This document shows positions 1-11,726 of a DNA stretch of 64,000 bases, in pieces (position 1 is the stretch's first letter; every line of letters begins with the position of its first letter). The position numbers were made by a program, and so were the translations under genes. The stretch is from Dicaeum eximium (taxonomy: Eukaryota; Chordata; Aves; Passeriformes; Dicaeidae), in the NCBI GenBank assembly GCA_013396995.1, contig VWZP01010576.1, positions 124,001 to 188,000 of the forward strand. The letters run 5' to 3'. The notes under the pieces were generated by a model. That model saw only the letters and a program-made list of their open reading frames with translations. It made no database searches and had not been told where the DNA came from.

Positions 1-64
1 GCACTGGTGCTGTTACAGGCCATGATCTTGGCACCAGTGAGTGCTCACAGCAGTGCTGGGACCA

Positions 65-91
65 GGGGACACAGGGGACACAGGGGACACA
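65..91. repeat. 9-bp tandem repeat, three perfect copies
   Basis: The unit GGGGACACA occurs three times without interruption. It keeps the overlapping reading frames open because 9 is a multiple of 3, which partly explains the 145-codon ORF across it. Confidence 0.85.
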
Positions 92-1639
92 GTGCCTTGG
101 AGGCTGAGACCTTACAGAGCAAACACTTTCCCCATTTGCTTTTCAATAATAGGGGAATGTGCAGCACGGGCAGCACATTCTTCAGGCCCAGGCAGGCCAG
201 AGGGGCAATCAGCAGTGTCCTAACAGGAGAAAAACAGGGATGGATTCACACAGAGCCCACTGCCTTCCTGGGGGTTTGGTCCTCCAGCACACCTGGGGTG
301 TGGCACTCATCCTGCTCTGCCAGGAGCTCTGGGCCAGCCTTCATCTGCAGGGGCAGGGGACAGCCTGTCCCTCCTCAGCCACTCTGCATCTGCTGGGGAC
401 TACTGCAGATGGAATTAGGAACCCACACTACTGAAGTGCTTTAATCCAATTTCACTTCCTTGCTGTCCTCTAAATGGCAATGACATTAATGTGATTTTTA
501 GCACTTCAGGCAGTCCAGCTGCCCACATGAGAACTAGAGACATATTTTGACCCTGTCTTGTCTACATTTGGGAATGGTTCAAACACTTTCCATCCTGGCA
601 CCCTGTAACTCAAAATGCCACTATCCCAAGTGATATATTCGGAAGGGAGACCATTCTCCTGCTCTACTGTATCAAGGGAATGATGGGTTCTTGTGGTGTA
701 CATCAGCAGGAAGATGACACTCTACTTTTGTGTTTTAAAGGCTCCAAGATATATCATGGAAAATGCTGCCTGGTTCCTGGGACCTAGAGGCAGGCACAAG
801 GTGTTATTGTCAAAATAAAAGAGATAAACCGGGGCAGATCTCGAGTCTGACTATCCTGTGGTGATAGCAACAGGCAGGGGGTCACAGAGGCATTTTCTTG
901 TGGCAGATTGGGATGTTTCCTCATCAGTTTATCAGTCCTGTCCAAAAGTGTGTTATTATAGCTATCAGTTCAGAATTCACCTTTTGCTTAAATTTTACTA
1001 TGTGCTTCACTCCACTGGACTGCCAGTGGATTTTCACATGTTTAATTTTAAGCACCTGCTTTGCTGTCATGCTAGCTGGGGGTGGTAATCTGGATTTTAT
1101 AAGGCTGACCTTAGTTCTGTATGGTCAGGAGAAGAAGAGAATAGGGAAATAATTCAGCAAAGAACAGCAAAGATATGTGAAGAATGGACACAATTGCCCA
1201 CTCACTGTTTCTTTATACATCCCCTGGATCAGAGGAGCTAATTCCAGCACAGGTTAAGCAAGAGGCATGGAGCTGTAGTGGCTCCAGCAGCCCTCAGCAG
1301 CAGCTGAAGCAGAGCTGGTGACAAAGCCCACAGAGGGAATCACAAACCTCTGCAAGGCCCAAATGTGCTTGTGAAACAGGTAACCTCAATGCAAAGTACT
1401 GGGTTTAAAATGGGAAAAATAGGGGGAAAATATCTAAGATTTCTTAGAGGCCCAATTGTAGGGCAGCCCCAAATCCCCCAAGTCAGATTTCCCATTTTAG
1501 AGCACCCTGCTGAGTGCAGCAGGGCAGGTTTATCACCTAGCCAAGAGACACAAGAGTGCTGGCCAGAGCAGGAAGTCCCTGTTCCCAATTCCATCAGTGA
1601 TTTACTGGCTCAGGTTCCATCTCTGCAGATTTAAAGCTT

Positions 1640-2130
1640 CACACTGGCTCCTAAGGCTATGCTATATAAAATTTGATTGTTACATTCAACCGCCTGTAAT
1701 AAATTAAATGAACTATCAGTAATAAGTTCACAGGCAACACAATCTTTTTTCAGTCAACTATACTTCCTTAAAACATACCAGCAGCATCAAATGTAACTAG
1801 ATTTAATTTCATGCTGAAGAGTCTGTGAATATTCATTTTAAAATATTCACGTAGAGCCTAATTCTAATTTGTGTGATGTTTCTGCTAATGTCAATACCCA
1901 TTAAAAAGCCTTAAGAATATTAACAGGGAATTCTTACAGAAATGCACTGGAGTTTTATGTTTTGAATTACCATTACAGGCTTTTTGGTTTAAGTCCTGTT
2001 AAACAGATTTCATTATTAACAAGAATATGCGCAAATTAAAACAAACCCATTAAAATCTAAAATTCCATGCTAAAAAGATTAGGGACATTTGAGTTATATT
2101 TATTTTGAAGGAATAAATGTAATAAAAAGT
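1640..2130. other. AT-rich candidate conserved non-coding block
   Basis: About 490 bases rich in short A/T words (repeated ATTAA, TTAAA and AATATT motifs) with no recognised transposon and no open frame of note. It includes a perfect 9-bp inverted repeat, 1825-1833 against 1842-1850, around an 8-base spacer. The composition contrasts with the GC-richer flanks. I infer a possible conserved regulatory block from texture alone; nothing in the sequence proves conservation, and an AT-rich neutral stretch is the alternative. Confidence 0.25.
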
Positions 2131-2419
2131 GATAGGGAGTAAAATCCAATACTGACAAGATAGGCAGTGGCTAGACAGTGGTGAAAAGTTCCTGATGTGC
2201 TTCAGAATAACCTGTTTCACACAAGGAATAATTTTCTTTGTCTTTTCTACCCCCCATCACAAAGACATCATATTTATAAAGCCCTTGTCACGGATCTTGC
2301 TGGAATGAGATGTGCTTTAAGGTTGCTTCCAGCACAAACCATTTTATGACTGTCAGATCTTCCCCTGGCCCCAAGGTGCAGGCAGGGGTGGGATGGCTCA
2401 GGAGGGAGATAGATGGTCC

Positions 2420-2975
2420 TGTCATGCCTTAACCCAGCCCAAAATCAAGGACCATGCAGCTGCTCTCTCACTGCCTACCCAGTGAGATGGGGAGGAGAAT
2501 CAGGGGGGAGAAGATAAAACTTTAGCTGAGATAAGAACGGTTTAATAATTGAAGCGAAGAAAAATAAAATAGTAGAAACACTGCTGCTACTACTACTAAT
2601 TACTGTAATTAAAATGGGAGAGAGAGAGAGGGATAAATCCAAGAGAAACAAGTGATTCTCAATACACCTGCAGCCGGTGCCGCTCCTCCAGCAGCATCAG
2701 GGTCTCCCAGGCAGCTCCCCCCAGTCTCTCCACAGGGATGACACTTCATGGGATGCAATAACCCTCTGTTCAGCTGTCCCTCCTGGTTTCTTGTGCATCT
2801 TCTCATGGGCACAGCATGAGACACTGAAAAGTCCTTGATTTAGGGGCAGCAGAGCTGAGCAACAGCAAAAAACATCAGTGTGTGATCAGCACTATTCTCA
2901 CACAGAACCCAAAGTACAGCACTGTACCTGCTACTAAGAGGAAAAATTAATTCTATGCCAGCCAAAAGCAGGACA
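2420..2975 (-). mobile_element. Solo LTR of an avian endogenous retrovirus (ERVL-like)
   Basis: A 556-base element starts TGTCATGCCTTAACCCAGCC and ends CCAAAAGCAGGACA, giving the TG...CA ends expected of a retroviral LTR. Flanking bases are GGTCC (2415-2419) and AGTCC (2976-2980), a five-base target duplication with one mismatch, and five bases is typical of ERVL-type integration. The body follows, from memory, a very common bird LTR family: an opening close to TGTCATGGTTTAA, a middle stretch near AGATAAGAACGGTTTAATA, and a closing CCAGGACA. No gag, pol or env sequence adjoins it, so it is a solo LTR left by recombination. Minus orientation is inferred by analogy with the other LTRs here, which end AAACCA..ACA when read on that strand. 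Many substitutions suggest an old copy. Confidence 0.75.
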
Positions 2976-4380
2976 AGTCCTCACTTACATCAGCTGGGTT
3001 CAGTAGGCCTGGAGACCTCAGACTTGCTCACCAAAGGCTGTGGTGCCTCTGGCACTCACTCTGACCTGCCTAAAACCAGGCTGCTGAGGATGGCACTGAA
3101 GGTGGTGATTTGAGCTTGAATCAGGGTCCAGCCCAGAGCTGGATCTCTGGCAGAACCCCTACGAGGCTTGGTTTGGTGCTCTGTGCAGGACTGGCCTTCC
3201 CCTCCACCAGAGCAATCCAAGTGTCCCGGGTGGGGCTCACTGCACAGCCCTGGGAGGAGCTGGGCTCCCTGGAAGGATGTCCAGCACTGCACAGATATGG
3301 ATCCAGGGGCAGTGAAAGCACTTCACACAGAAGGAGGCACTGCAAATTACACTTTTCCTTCTGATGCTTTGACTCCCAGCTGCTGTATTGATCCCTTCAG
3401 CTTCTAAATAACCCTCCATTTAACATAATCATCAATGAAAAGTCTGCTGCTCTCATAAATCACATGGATATTTACCCTGCCTTGTGTACAATGCATCTTG
3501 TCACCTCTCAGGTGCTTTATATCCCTGTTCCCTGACTGGTTATTCCTGTCCCTCTCTTCACCTGTCTCTGATGGGGCTGGGGAGGTTGCTGACCCTTTCC
3601 CTGGCTCCAGCCAGATGCAGCAAATTATCTGTGCTAAAACTCTCTTCTGTCAAGCTGCCAAATCTTTTCCATTAATACTGAAAATTACAAATAATGAGTG
3701 CTAAGAGGATCTTTCCACCTCTGTGTATGGCTCTATTCAGTTGGAATGATCCCTCCTGCTCTGCCAGCATCCAAAGCCTCTTGACAGCTTTTGGCTCTGG
3801 GGCAGGGCAGTGCACTCAGGAAAGGGGAGGGGGCTGGTGGCAGGGGGCTTCTACCTCTTTTTGCTTGGTATCCTGTGACAAGGATGCTCTACATTGAAGA
3901 TGGGAGAGACCTGAGTTAGTCAGAGCCCATGGCCACCAGGGATGCCTTGTGACATGAGAAAGGTCATGTCAATGTGTCAGGAGTTTGAAGCCATCAGACA
4001 TGGTGAGGTGTGCCATGAGGGGAAGGACAGGGCTGGGATCTCACTGCCTGGGGTCCCCAGCCACTCCTGGGCTGGCTAATGTGGCAACTCCAAACAGCTT
4101 CACCAAGGCTCCGGGATTCAATTTCCCAAGCTGCTAACCTTGCTCTCTGAGGACTACAAAAAAAACTAAAAATACAGTATTTTTAGTTATTAAGAACCAA
4201 GTCTGGGAATCTCACTGGCATGCAAATACATTTCTCTAGGTGTGAGTTATGGATCTCAATCAGGTCTGGATCAATTAATCCCCTGACCGTGCATGGTGAA
4301 ATACCTGCAGTGATCTTTCAGATTTGAGAAGAGATCCATTCATATTTTTAAGCACAGACTGGTTGCCATTCCTCCACAAC

Positions 4381-4430
4381 AATCCCACCTCCACAAAAAT
4401 CCCACCTCCACAACAATCCCACCTCCACCT
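4381..4430. repeat. 17-bp tandem repeat, three copies
   Basis: The core AATCCCACCTCCAC recurs at 4381, 4398 and 4415, a 17-base period with minor changes in the CAAC/CAAA spacer. A degenerate partial unit (CCTCCACAAC) precedes it. Confidence 0.85.
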
Positions 4431-5472
4431 GAGCTGCTGAACAGTTCCAGGAAATGCTCCTGTCCTTGATTTTTCCCTGTGGCTGTGACCAGCAAACACT
4501 TGATGGTGTTTAACCTTCAGCAAGCAGTAAGGAACTGATCCAGCAGCCCCTGGCTCTGGTCGATTCACCACTCAGAGAAACTGCAGCTGAATCTCCTACA
4601 GCTGAATGCCTTGGTAAGCCCTGTGCTCCTGCTTTCTCAATTCTCTTCACTGGCATTTCCTCTTCAGGACTATTATCTTTTTCTCCCCTCTGTGTGTTCA
4701 CTTGACTCTGGTCTGTGTTTATCCAAACCACTTCACCATGAATGGAGCATTTGTGGATTTCCAGTGTTTCAGTCCCAGATATAACCCTGCAGAAATCACT
4801 AGAATTACACTGAGGAAAAAAGCAATGGATGTCACAGGAGAAATGAGGTTTATGCCTTTATTCCTTAAAGAGGGAATGTTAGATAACTAACTGCTTCCCT
4901 GAGTTAATAATTTCCACTCTCTTCAGTCAAATTATTTTCCATTTGAACTAGTAATGAATTTAACTTGTAATTACTAGGTATAATCCATAAATAATGTAGA
5001 ATACATATTCAATATATATTATCCTCTATCTTTGATATATATTAACCTCTATAAGGTTCAGCACTTTACTTTTACTCTCACTTTTAAACGCTCTTTAAAA
5101 TTAGAGGATGCTAACACAACCCAAAAATTAGAGCAGCCCCAGTACCTACTACCCCCCTCTTCTGCAGAGGTGGGTACCTGGAGGTGGATGGACACCTGGG
5201 TGGGACAGGGTTAACAGCATCAGCTGCTCAGGAGTGCACACCCTCATCCTATGCATGCACACCACTTCAAGCACTTAATGGACTTCTAATCTCAGCTGGG
5301 GGTTAAAGCTGCTGTCACATAAAGCTGTAACGATTTCAAGGCAAGGGGAGACATTTCCCAGTGGTTATTGCTGACATCAGAAATGTCATCCTGCTTCAGT
5401 CTGGGAATGCCCACACTGCCACGTGTTGTGGGCTCCTCACACACCTACCCACGGTTTTTTAATTAATGACAT

Positions 5473-5487
5473 TATATATATATATAT
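5473..5487. repeat. (TA)n microsatellite
   Basis: Seven and a half perfect TA dinucleotides in an AT-rich setting. Confidence 0.9.
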
Positions 5488-6589
5488 CTATTTTGTACAA
5501 GTAATGGAAGTTTTGGTAGGAAGAGAAAAAATATGAGATAATCAGTGTCAGTGAACTGTGCTGGTCTGAAATTTGTGAATAACATGCTCAGAGCTCCCAG
5601 TTTGTTTGAGGCAGAGCTCACTGGTGCCATTAGGCACTGATGTGTTCCCATTAGTAGGGTCATCTGTGGGGTCACCTGTGCATGGTGGGATAGCTGAGGG
5701 ATTGTAGGGAAAAGCCATGTGGGAATAGCAGTATTCTAAGAGGTTTGATTTGCAGGGACTTAAATACTAGATCTACATGGGAAACAGGTGGCACGGGGTA
5801 CAACTGAAAGATGTTGGGTTTGGGTTTGGGAAGTTCACAGGAAAGACAGCAGCAGTATCTTACAAATACAAATATAGTGGGGCCGGTCTCAAAAGAAACC
5901 CTGTCATTATAAAACAAATTTTATGTGACTTTCTGTGAAACAGTGATTGGGCCTTTGTGAGGTGCAGATCCCAGATGTGCAGTGGCTTTCTGAGCACTGA
6001 AGACCAGGTGACAGCAGAAGGCAGAGGAGCAAACACCATCCATCTGCAACTGCTGTGTCCTGGGGGAGGGTGGCAGAGTTTGGGCAGTGGCTCCTGAGTA
6101 CAAGGACACCATGGTGATGGTGACCACAAGGTGTGTGATGGATTTAACCCATCCTTGGATGCCAGAGGACCTCTCAACACTGTTCCTACCACTTCCAAAG
6201 GGAACAGAGCTGTTCCTAAGATCACCAGCCTTCCTTAGCTAATGGCACTTCTTCTTTGGTCTGTGGGTAATTCTTCCTCTGAGAGGGCAAAATTGACTCC
6301 CTCCTGTGAGCACATTCAAAAGGTATTTGTAGATGAAGATGATGCTGGGACAGTGGCACTAATAAAATCAGCAGAGAAACAGCATTTAGCAGCTGTGAGG
6401 GAAGGGAAACTTTTTTTCAGTAACACACAGGCTACTGCTTTGATGTTGCATTCAAGCCAAAGCAAGGGCATATTTTAAATTCCCAATAATTCAAGTTTCT
6501 TTTTAAGTTACCAAGCCTGGCTGAGCTCTTAAAGACAACAGATCTTGCTCCTGGGGTTGGCTTTCCTAGGCAATTGCAGCTCTGCTCAG

Positions 6590-6780
6590 AATACTATTTA
6601 AATACCAATTATTGTAATTCTCGGCAGAAATATTACAGGCATTCAGATTTTTTTCTTAACAGCCAAAGGGAGACATTTCCAGCATCTATCAAACCTCTTT
6701 TATTTTAATCCACATTAAAATCGCTTTCCAGAAGGACTGGGCAATGGAGCATAATTTATCACCATAGTTTAGTGATTTGT
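6590..6780. other. Candidate conserved non-coding block
   Basis: A repeat-free AT-rich stretch with clustered homeodomain-type words, including ATTTAAATACCAATTATTG and TTAATCCACATTAAAATC. No ORF of note crosses it. It is proposed as possible regulatory DNA purely on motif density; conservation is not shown by the sequence itself. Confidence 0.2.
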
Positions 6781-6935
6781 CATGGCTGCCTTGTGCCAAG
6801 CCAACCTGTCCAGAGAAACCCCTGGGGAGCAGGAGGGGCTGGGGGGAGCAAAGGATGCTGCAGCTGAAAGCATGGAGGGTGGATAGATGGGAAGCTGTGG
6901 AAGCAATATTCCACTCTTTCCTGCAAGCAGCAAAT

Positions 6936-7000
6936 CCACAGAATCACAGAATTACAAGGTTGGAAGAGACCTTCAAGATCATCAAGTCCAACCCAATTCC
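6936..7000 (-). mobile_element. CR1 LINE, 3'-end fragment
   Basis: Read on the plus strand it opens with CACAGAATCACAGAATTAC, then GGTTGGAAGAGACC, then GATCATCAAGTCCAACCC. This is the reverse complement of the CR1 3' end (octamer tail, then the GGTTGGA...TCCAACC core). Only about 65 bases remain, a heavily 5'-truncated copy. CR1 elements usually truncate at the 5' end because reverse transcription starts at the 3' tail. Confidence 0.85.
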
Positions 7001-9722
7001 AAATTCCCCATCTCCCACTCTGTGGGGAGCACACACAAACTTCCCTCTGATTTTATGGTGGAAGTGGGCAAGCAGGGCACACCTTGGGGCTTGGCTGGCC
7101 ACCAGCTGGCAGTCCCATCAGAACTGCTGCTGTGGGGATGGATTCTGTCACCTGTGTGACTCTTCCCACCACGCCCTGGCTGCCCACCCTAACCCAGTTG
7201 TGAGGGACAAGAGACACTTGGTACCTTGTCTGTTGAGACCCTGGGTCTGACCAGCAGTTTCCAGAAAGGCAAATGGTTCTCCTGCTGGCAAGAGTCATCA
7301 CACTGCCTGACAAGACTGCTCCAAAGCTGTCATTTTTTTCTTCAATAGCTGCCATCAAACAGGGCAATAGTCCTGGCATGAACACTGAGTCAGGGTCCTG
7401 TGAGGAAAGTTTTAGTTGTTATTAACAGTACTATGAATTGAAAAATGGATGTTGGAGAAGTGTTGCTGTGTTATACAAAAAGGAATCCACTTGTGGCTCT
7501 CTCCTCTGCCCAGGTGACTGGTTGGATGCTGCCCATGCAGGACAGCAGAGGACCTTGTCCTGCTCCCTGTGCCTGTGGAGTTGCTGCTTCCCCACCCTGG
7601 CACAACTCTGGTTCCTGAAGGACACAGGGCATGAGAGTCTGGGCTTTCCATCCTTCCCTCCTTCACTGCCTCTTTCCCCAAACAGTTTCAGCCAGACAGT
7701 CAATCTCAACCAAATTTGGCAAAGGCAGGAGTTAAGCATGAAGCTTGCGCAAATTTGGGGGGAATTTGGATAACGGAAAGACCCCGGAGGATCCCTGCAC
7801 AGTGCACCATGATCAGCCCAGGGGTGCCTGCTGTGCCCACCCTGCAGGGGCTGGCACCCACAAACAGCAGCAGGGAGCTCCCAGCTTGGCAAGGAGGGAC
7901 GAGGCCTTCCAGGCACAGAGGCAACAGCAAAGTGTGAGGGAGAGCAGCGACACAATTACCTGCTCGAGCAACAACTTATTTTAACATGCCAAAGCAGCCA
8001 GAACGGGTGAATGAGAATCCTGCTTGGCCCAAAACTCCATCAGCAAGCCCCTCCCTGCTGTCAGCACAGGGAGACTGGTGCCTGTGCCTCCAGCCACTTC
8101 CCAAGATAAGCAGAATCCACAGTTCAAGTCAAGCTAAGAGCTGTCTCTCTTCCTTCCTCTTGGCTCTTCAGCTGCACCCATTCTAAACGGAGCACAGCTG
8201 TGGTGCTGGGCCTCAGACTGTAGAGGAGCTACAGCAAAGTGCTTAATGTATTCTTAGCTTTTAAAATACTATTCATCAGCTGCAATCAAAGAAGAGAGCC
8301 AGCATCGTGTTGCCAGCAGAATTAATCACAGCTCCCCCGTTCCCCCTCCGCACACGCAGTCACATTGTGCACAGCACTGGTGGTCCCCAGACCAGGCTTA
8401 GCCAAAGGCTTGCAAAAGGCCAAGGTGGTAAATGTAAATCCTGGCTGCTCTTAATCATGCTCCTAATGACCATGTCATCAATCATATGTGTTCTCAAGTG
8501 CTCAGCAACCACAGCCCAAGGGTATATTTTTCAAAGAATTCCATTCAGTGAGGTCTCTCAAAAGCTGGGTCACCATTATTCCCACTCACGTGGGAGGAGG
8601 GTTTCTTCTGACTTTCTGGCACTGACAGTGCCCAGAGTCTCAGCATCTCCCTCACAAGCCTGACTGCAATGAGTAAAGTCAATAAAATTTATGCAACAGA
8701 AAATTTCACTGACCTTTAGAAGAAAACAAGAAAAAGAAAAAACAAAACACATCAATAAAACAGATTGGGAAAAACACACTGTTTCTGCCATTTCCCTAAT
8801 CATGGTATTTTTCACTGGGGACATGGTCAAAACACTTCAAAAATTCAAGCTTTCAAGCTTCCTAAAAATGTTGGAACATTGAGAACTAGTGAGAATTTTA
8901 GTGGTTACAGACTTCTTCTACAGATCTCCAAAGGACTCGAGACCTTCTGGCTATGGACACACAGTACAGAGATCCTCGTGTGAAACAGCCCACACACAAG
9001 TGGTAACCACCCTGAATTCCCAAAAATGGTACAAAATGAGCCACATGCGAGTCACCAAACCAAACCAGCTCCTTTGGCTGGCTCTGTCACCAGCTGGGCT
9101 CAGGGTTTGCAGCGTGCCCTGCTGCCGAGCTGATCCATGGCTCTCCTGCATGCCCGTGGTGCAGGGCTGTGGCAGTGATTGCACTGATTGCATTTCACAC
9201 CCCAGGCAAGCTCAGTCTGCCCTGGCTGATGCCACGGGAGGAGCTGATGGAAGCCGTAACACTGCGAGGAGAGTTCAAAACGATTTTACGGAAGCACGCC
9301 TTGGGGAAATTGAAATGTCAAGCATAATTTGGCACTTGAAACATGAAGGGGAGAGACTTTGCATTTGTTTTCATCTGCATCTTCCCCTCCTCTGAACTGT
9401 ACATGCTCCATTTCCTGCTCTTCCCTAAGCTTTCATTAGGCAGTGCTGAAATCTGCTGGATTTGAGGAATCTCCGAGGATAAACAAGTATCTGGCATTAA
9501 CCTGCTCTGTAAAAGTCAAATTGACATGTCTCACTGTTCTTCCATTCTTGTGAGGGAAACTAGTCCAAATCAAGCTTTTCCCCTGTTATCTTTCTTTTCC
9601 CATCCATTCATTTGATCTTTCATGTAAGACTTGAGGATTACTGCTCACTAGTCTAATTCTTAATAGATAGGGATTCACTTGAAAAAAAAAATAAATAGGC
9701 TTTTGATCTGAGCTTCAATCTC
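7001..9722. other. Single-copy DNA, no gene recognised
   Basis: No supported gene. The 174-codon minus frame at 7431-7955, the 168-codon plus frame at 8889-9395 and the 157-codon plus frame at 6777-7250 (which overlaps the CR1 tail) have no recognisable domain, and competing frames run on the opposite strand. I treat them as chance ORFs. Around 8690-8780 is an A-rich stretch. No transposon is recognised. Confidence 0.55.
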
Positions 9723-11205
9723 AGACCTGGTCTCTGGGGCCACAGACACGCACCAGGGGCTGAGCAGCAGCAGGCAGGCACAGGGCAGCTGGAAAGGCTG
9801 GAAAACAGGAGAGCTTGCTCCTCCCTAAAAGAGAAGCTCTCTCATAGCTGTCAGCATGAGAAGGAACAACAGGAGCTGGCAAGCAGGCCTCTGCCAGGTG
9901 CAGCTCCTGGGAATGCTGGTAATGTGTTCTTGGGAGATAAATTTTTATTTCTCCCCATCAGATGGGTAATTTGTGGTGAGAGAGAGCACAGAGCCCCACA
10001 ACACTCCAAATCTTTCCCACCAGGATTTTCCATGAGGCAATGCTCGCTTGCTGTATGGGGAATTTCTTGCACCAGTTTTGTAAGTTTAACAGAAATTCAT
10101 TTTTAGAGGAAAGTCAAAAGAGCTTTCAATACTGTAGAAGTGCAGTATTGAAGTAAATTCCTTTAAAGATATTCTCAAGGCACAGCCATTATGAGATATA
10201 ACTTAGCCTAAGAAACATAGAGTCACACCAATATAAGACATTTCAGCTTTTTAAAGAAAAGTGGTTTAATCCTCTTGAAACATGGGTTTCGTTTAGAGGG
10301 GTTGGAACTGTCATTTTTCAAGGAATTTTTGTTCAAAATTTTTTTACCTGAGGATAAAAGGAGCTTCTAATAATTCCCTATAAAGTAGAAAAATCCCTTT
10401 ACTACAAGCCTTGGAAGTGACCTTAAGTGACCAACACCATTTCCACCTTTGACAAGGAGCTGCAAGGTGCAGCACCTTCAGTGTGAAACTCTGCCTGAGT
10501 TTGGCCTAATAAAAAATGGCAGCACAATCAGAATTTTTTTCCTTTTATCTCAATGGGACAATTTTAGGAAAAATCACTTAAACACCTCTCTGAAGAGCTC
10601 GTCAGGGGCACCTGAGCAGATTTCTCACCTGAGGTGCTTGCTCCATCAAATGGCCCATGGTTTTGCATGGCTCCAGCTGCAGGGGTGGATTATTTTAGGG
10701 CTACCTTTTGTCACTGGATGCAGAGTCTTTATACTGATGAGCAGCTTGTGTCAGTGAAAACAGATTGCATTTGAAACAAACCCCATTGATTGTCCATCAC
10801 CACTTCACTCCCTGCCACCAGAATGAACTGAGGGCAAGTGAACCCTGGGCTGCTCAGCCCTCCCTGGGCAGGGAACGAGGCACAGCCTTTACTCCTCGTG
10901 TGCCAGGGCTCTCCTTCAGGCTTGCTGGCAACTGCCACAGAAATCACAGGTTTAGGCTGGTGCAAACCAGCCTGAAACCCCAAAGCTGGGTTTTGTACAT
11001 CACCCTGCCACAGACCCACTTGGCAGCAGCTCAGAGCAGCACCGAGCTTTTGTCCAAGCCATAGGATCCCAGAATGGTTTGGGTTGGAAGCAACCACAAA
11101 GCTCATCCAGTTCCAATCTTCCTGCCATGGCAGGGACACCTTCCACTGTCCCAGGCTGCTCCAAGCACTGTCCAGCCTGGCCTTGGGCACTGCCAGGGAT
11201 CCAGG
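9723..11205 (+). repeat. Direct duplication, copy A (1483 bp, left of gap)
   Basis: This block matches 11727-13209 base for base at a constant offset of 2004. I see about nine differences: a compensating one-base indel pair near 9736-9743, and substitutions at 9761, 10290, 10723, 10741, 11029, 11032, 11059 and 11205. That is about 99.4% identity. The copy stops exactly at the N gap. The match starts exactly where the sequence after the gap begins, so neither copy shows a biological breakpoint. The content is mostly single-copy DNA with a 102-codon ORF at 10449-10757 and a minus-strand CR1 3' end at its right edge. The best reading is the right-hand end of one contig, duplicated because it overlaps the next contig. 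Confidence 0.95.
11060..11205 (-). mobile_element. CR1 LINE 3' part, copy A, cut by assembly gap
   Basis: It starts at ATAGGATCCCAGAATGGTTT and runs through the standard CR1 core into GGGCACTGCCAGGGATCCAG, where the N gap begins. It is the same insertion as the CR1 at 13064-13610, with the same start and flanks. It should not be counted as an independent insertion if the duplication is an artefact. Confidence 0.9.
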
Positions 11206-11726
11206 NNNNNNNNNNNNNNNNNNNNNNNNNNNNNNNNNNNNNNNNNNNNNNNNNNNNNNNNNNNNNNNNNNNNNNNNNNNNNNNNNNNNNNNNNNNNNNN
11301 NNNNNNNNNNNNNNNNNNNNNNNNNNNNNNNNNNNNNNNNNNNNNNNNNNNNNNNNNNNNNNNNNNNNNNNNNNNNNNNNNNNNNNNNNNNNNNNNNNNN
11401 NNNNNNNNNNNNNNNNNNNNNNNNNNNNNNNNNNNNNNNNNNNNNNNNNNNNNNNNNNNNNNNNNNNNNNNNNNNNNNNNNNNNNNNNNNNNNNNNNNNN
11501 NNNNNNNNNNNNNNNNNNNNNNNNNNNNNNNNNNNNNNNNNNNNNNNNNNNNNNNNNNNNNNNNNNNNNNNNNNNNNNNNNNNNNNNNNNNNNNNNNNNN
11601 NNNNNNNNNNNNNNNNNNNNNNNNNNNNNNNNNNNNNNNNNNNNNNNNNNNNNNNNNNNNNNNNNNNNNNNNNNNNNNNNNNNNNNNNNNNNNNNNNNNN
11701 NNNNNNNNNNNNNNNNNNNNNNNNNN
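11206..11726. other. Assembly gap (521 N)
   Basis: 521 undetermined bases. Near-identical sequence lies on both sides: the base before the gap aligns with 13209 and the base after it aligns with 9723. The gap is therefore probably of negative size, meaning the two contigs overlap by about 1.48 kb. Several apparent long open frames crossing it exist only because N codons are read as unknown residues. Confidence 0.99.

Larger units (their letters stand above)
1..2419. other. Single-copy DNA, no gene recognised
   Basis: I see no supported gene here. The longest open frames (145 codons at 7-444 plus, 84 at 1340-1594 minus) are low-complexity in composition, overlap frames on the other strand and show no domain, signal peptide or splice-flanked exon. 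The left part is GC-moderate; from about 1640 the sequence becomes AT-rich (listed separately). A small 9-bp tandem repeat lies at 65-91. Confidence 0.6.
2976..6935. other. Single-copy DNA, no gene recognised
   Basis: No supported gene. Open frames reach 121 codons (5860-6225 minus) but none resembles a protein family and none has exon-like borders. Three small simple repeats are present: a 17-bp tandem at 4381-4430, a TA run at 5473-5487, and three TTTGGG hexamers near 5814-5830. An AT-rich stretch lies at 4900-5110. Confidence 0.6.

Noticed and set aside
5814..5830. Three TTTGGG hexamers resembling a telomere-like repeat
   Set aside because: Too short and not TTAGGG. No other subtelomeric signal nearby.
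7431..7955. 174-codon minus-strand ORF
   Set aside because: Rich in Ser, Pro, Cys and Arg as non-coding GC-moderate DNA gives; overlapping plus-strand frames are nearly as long; no domain.
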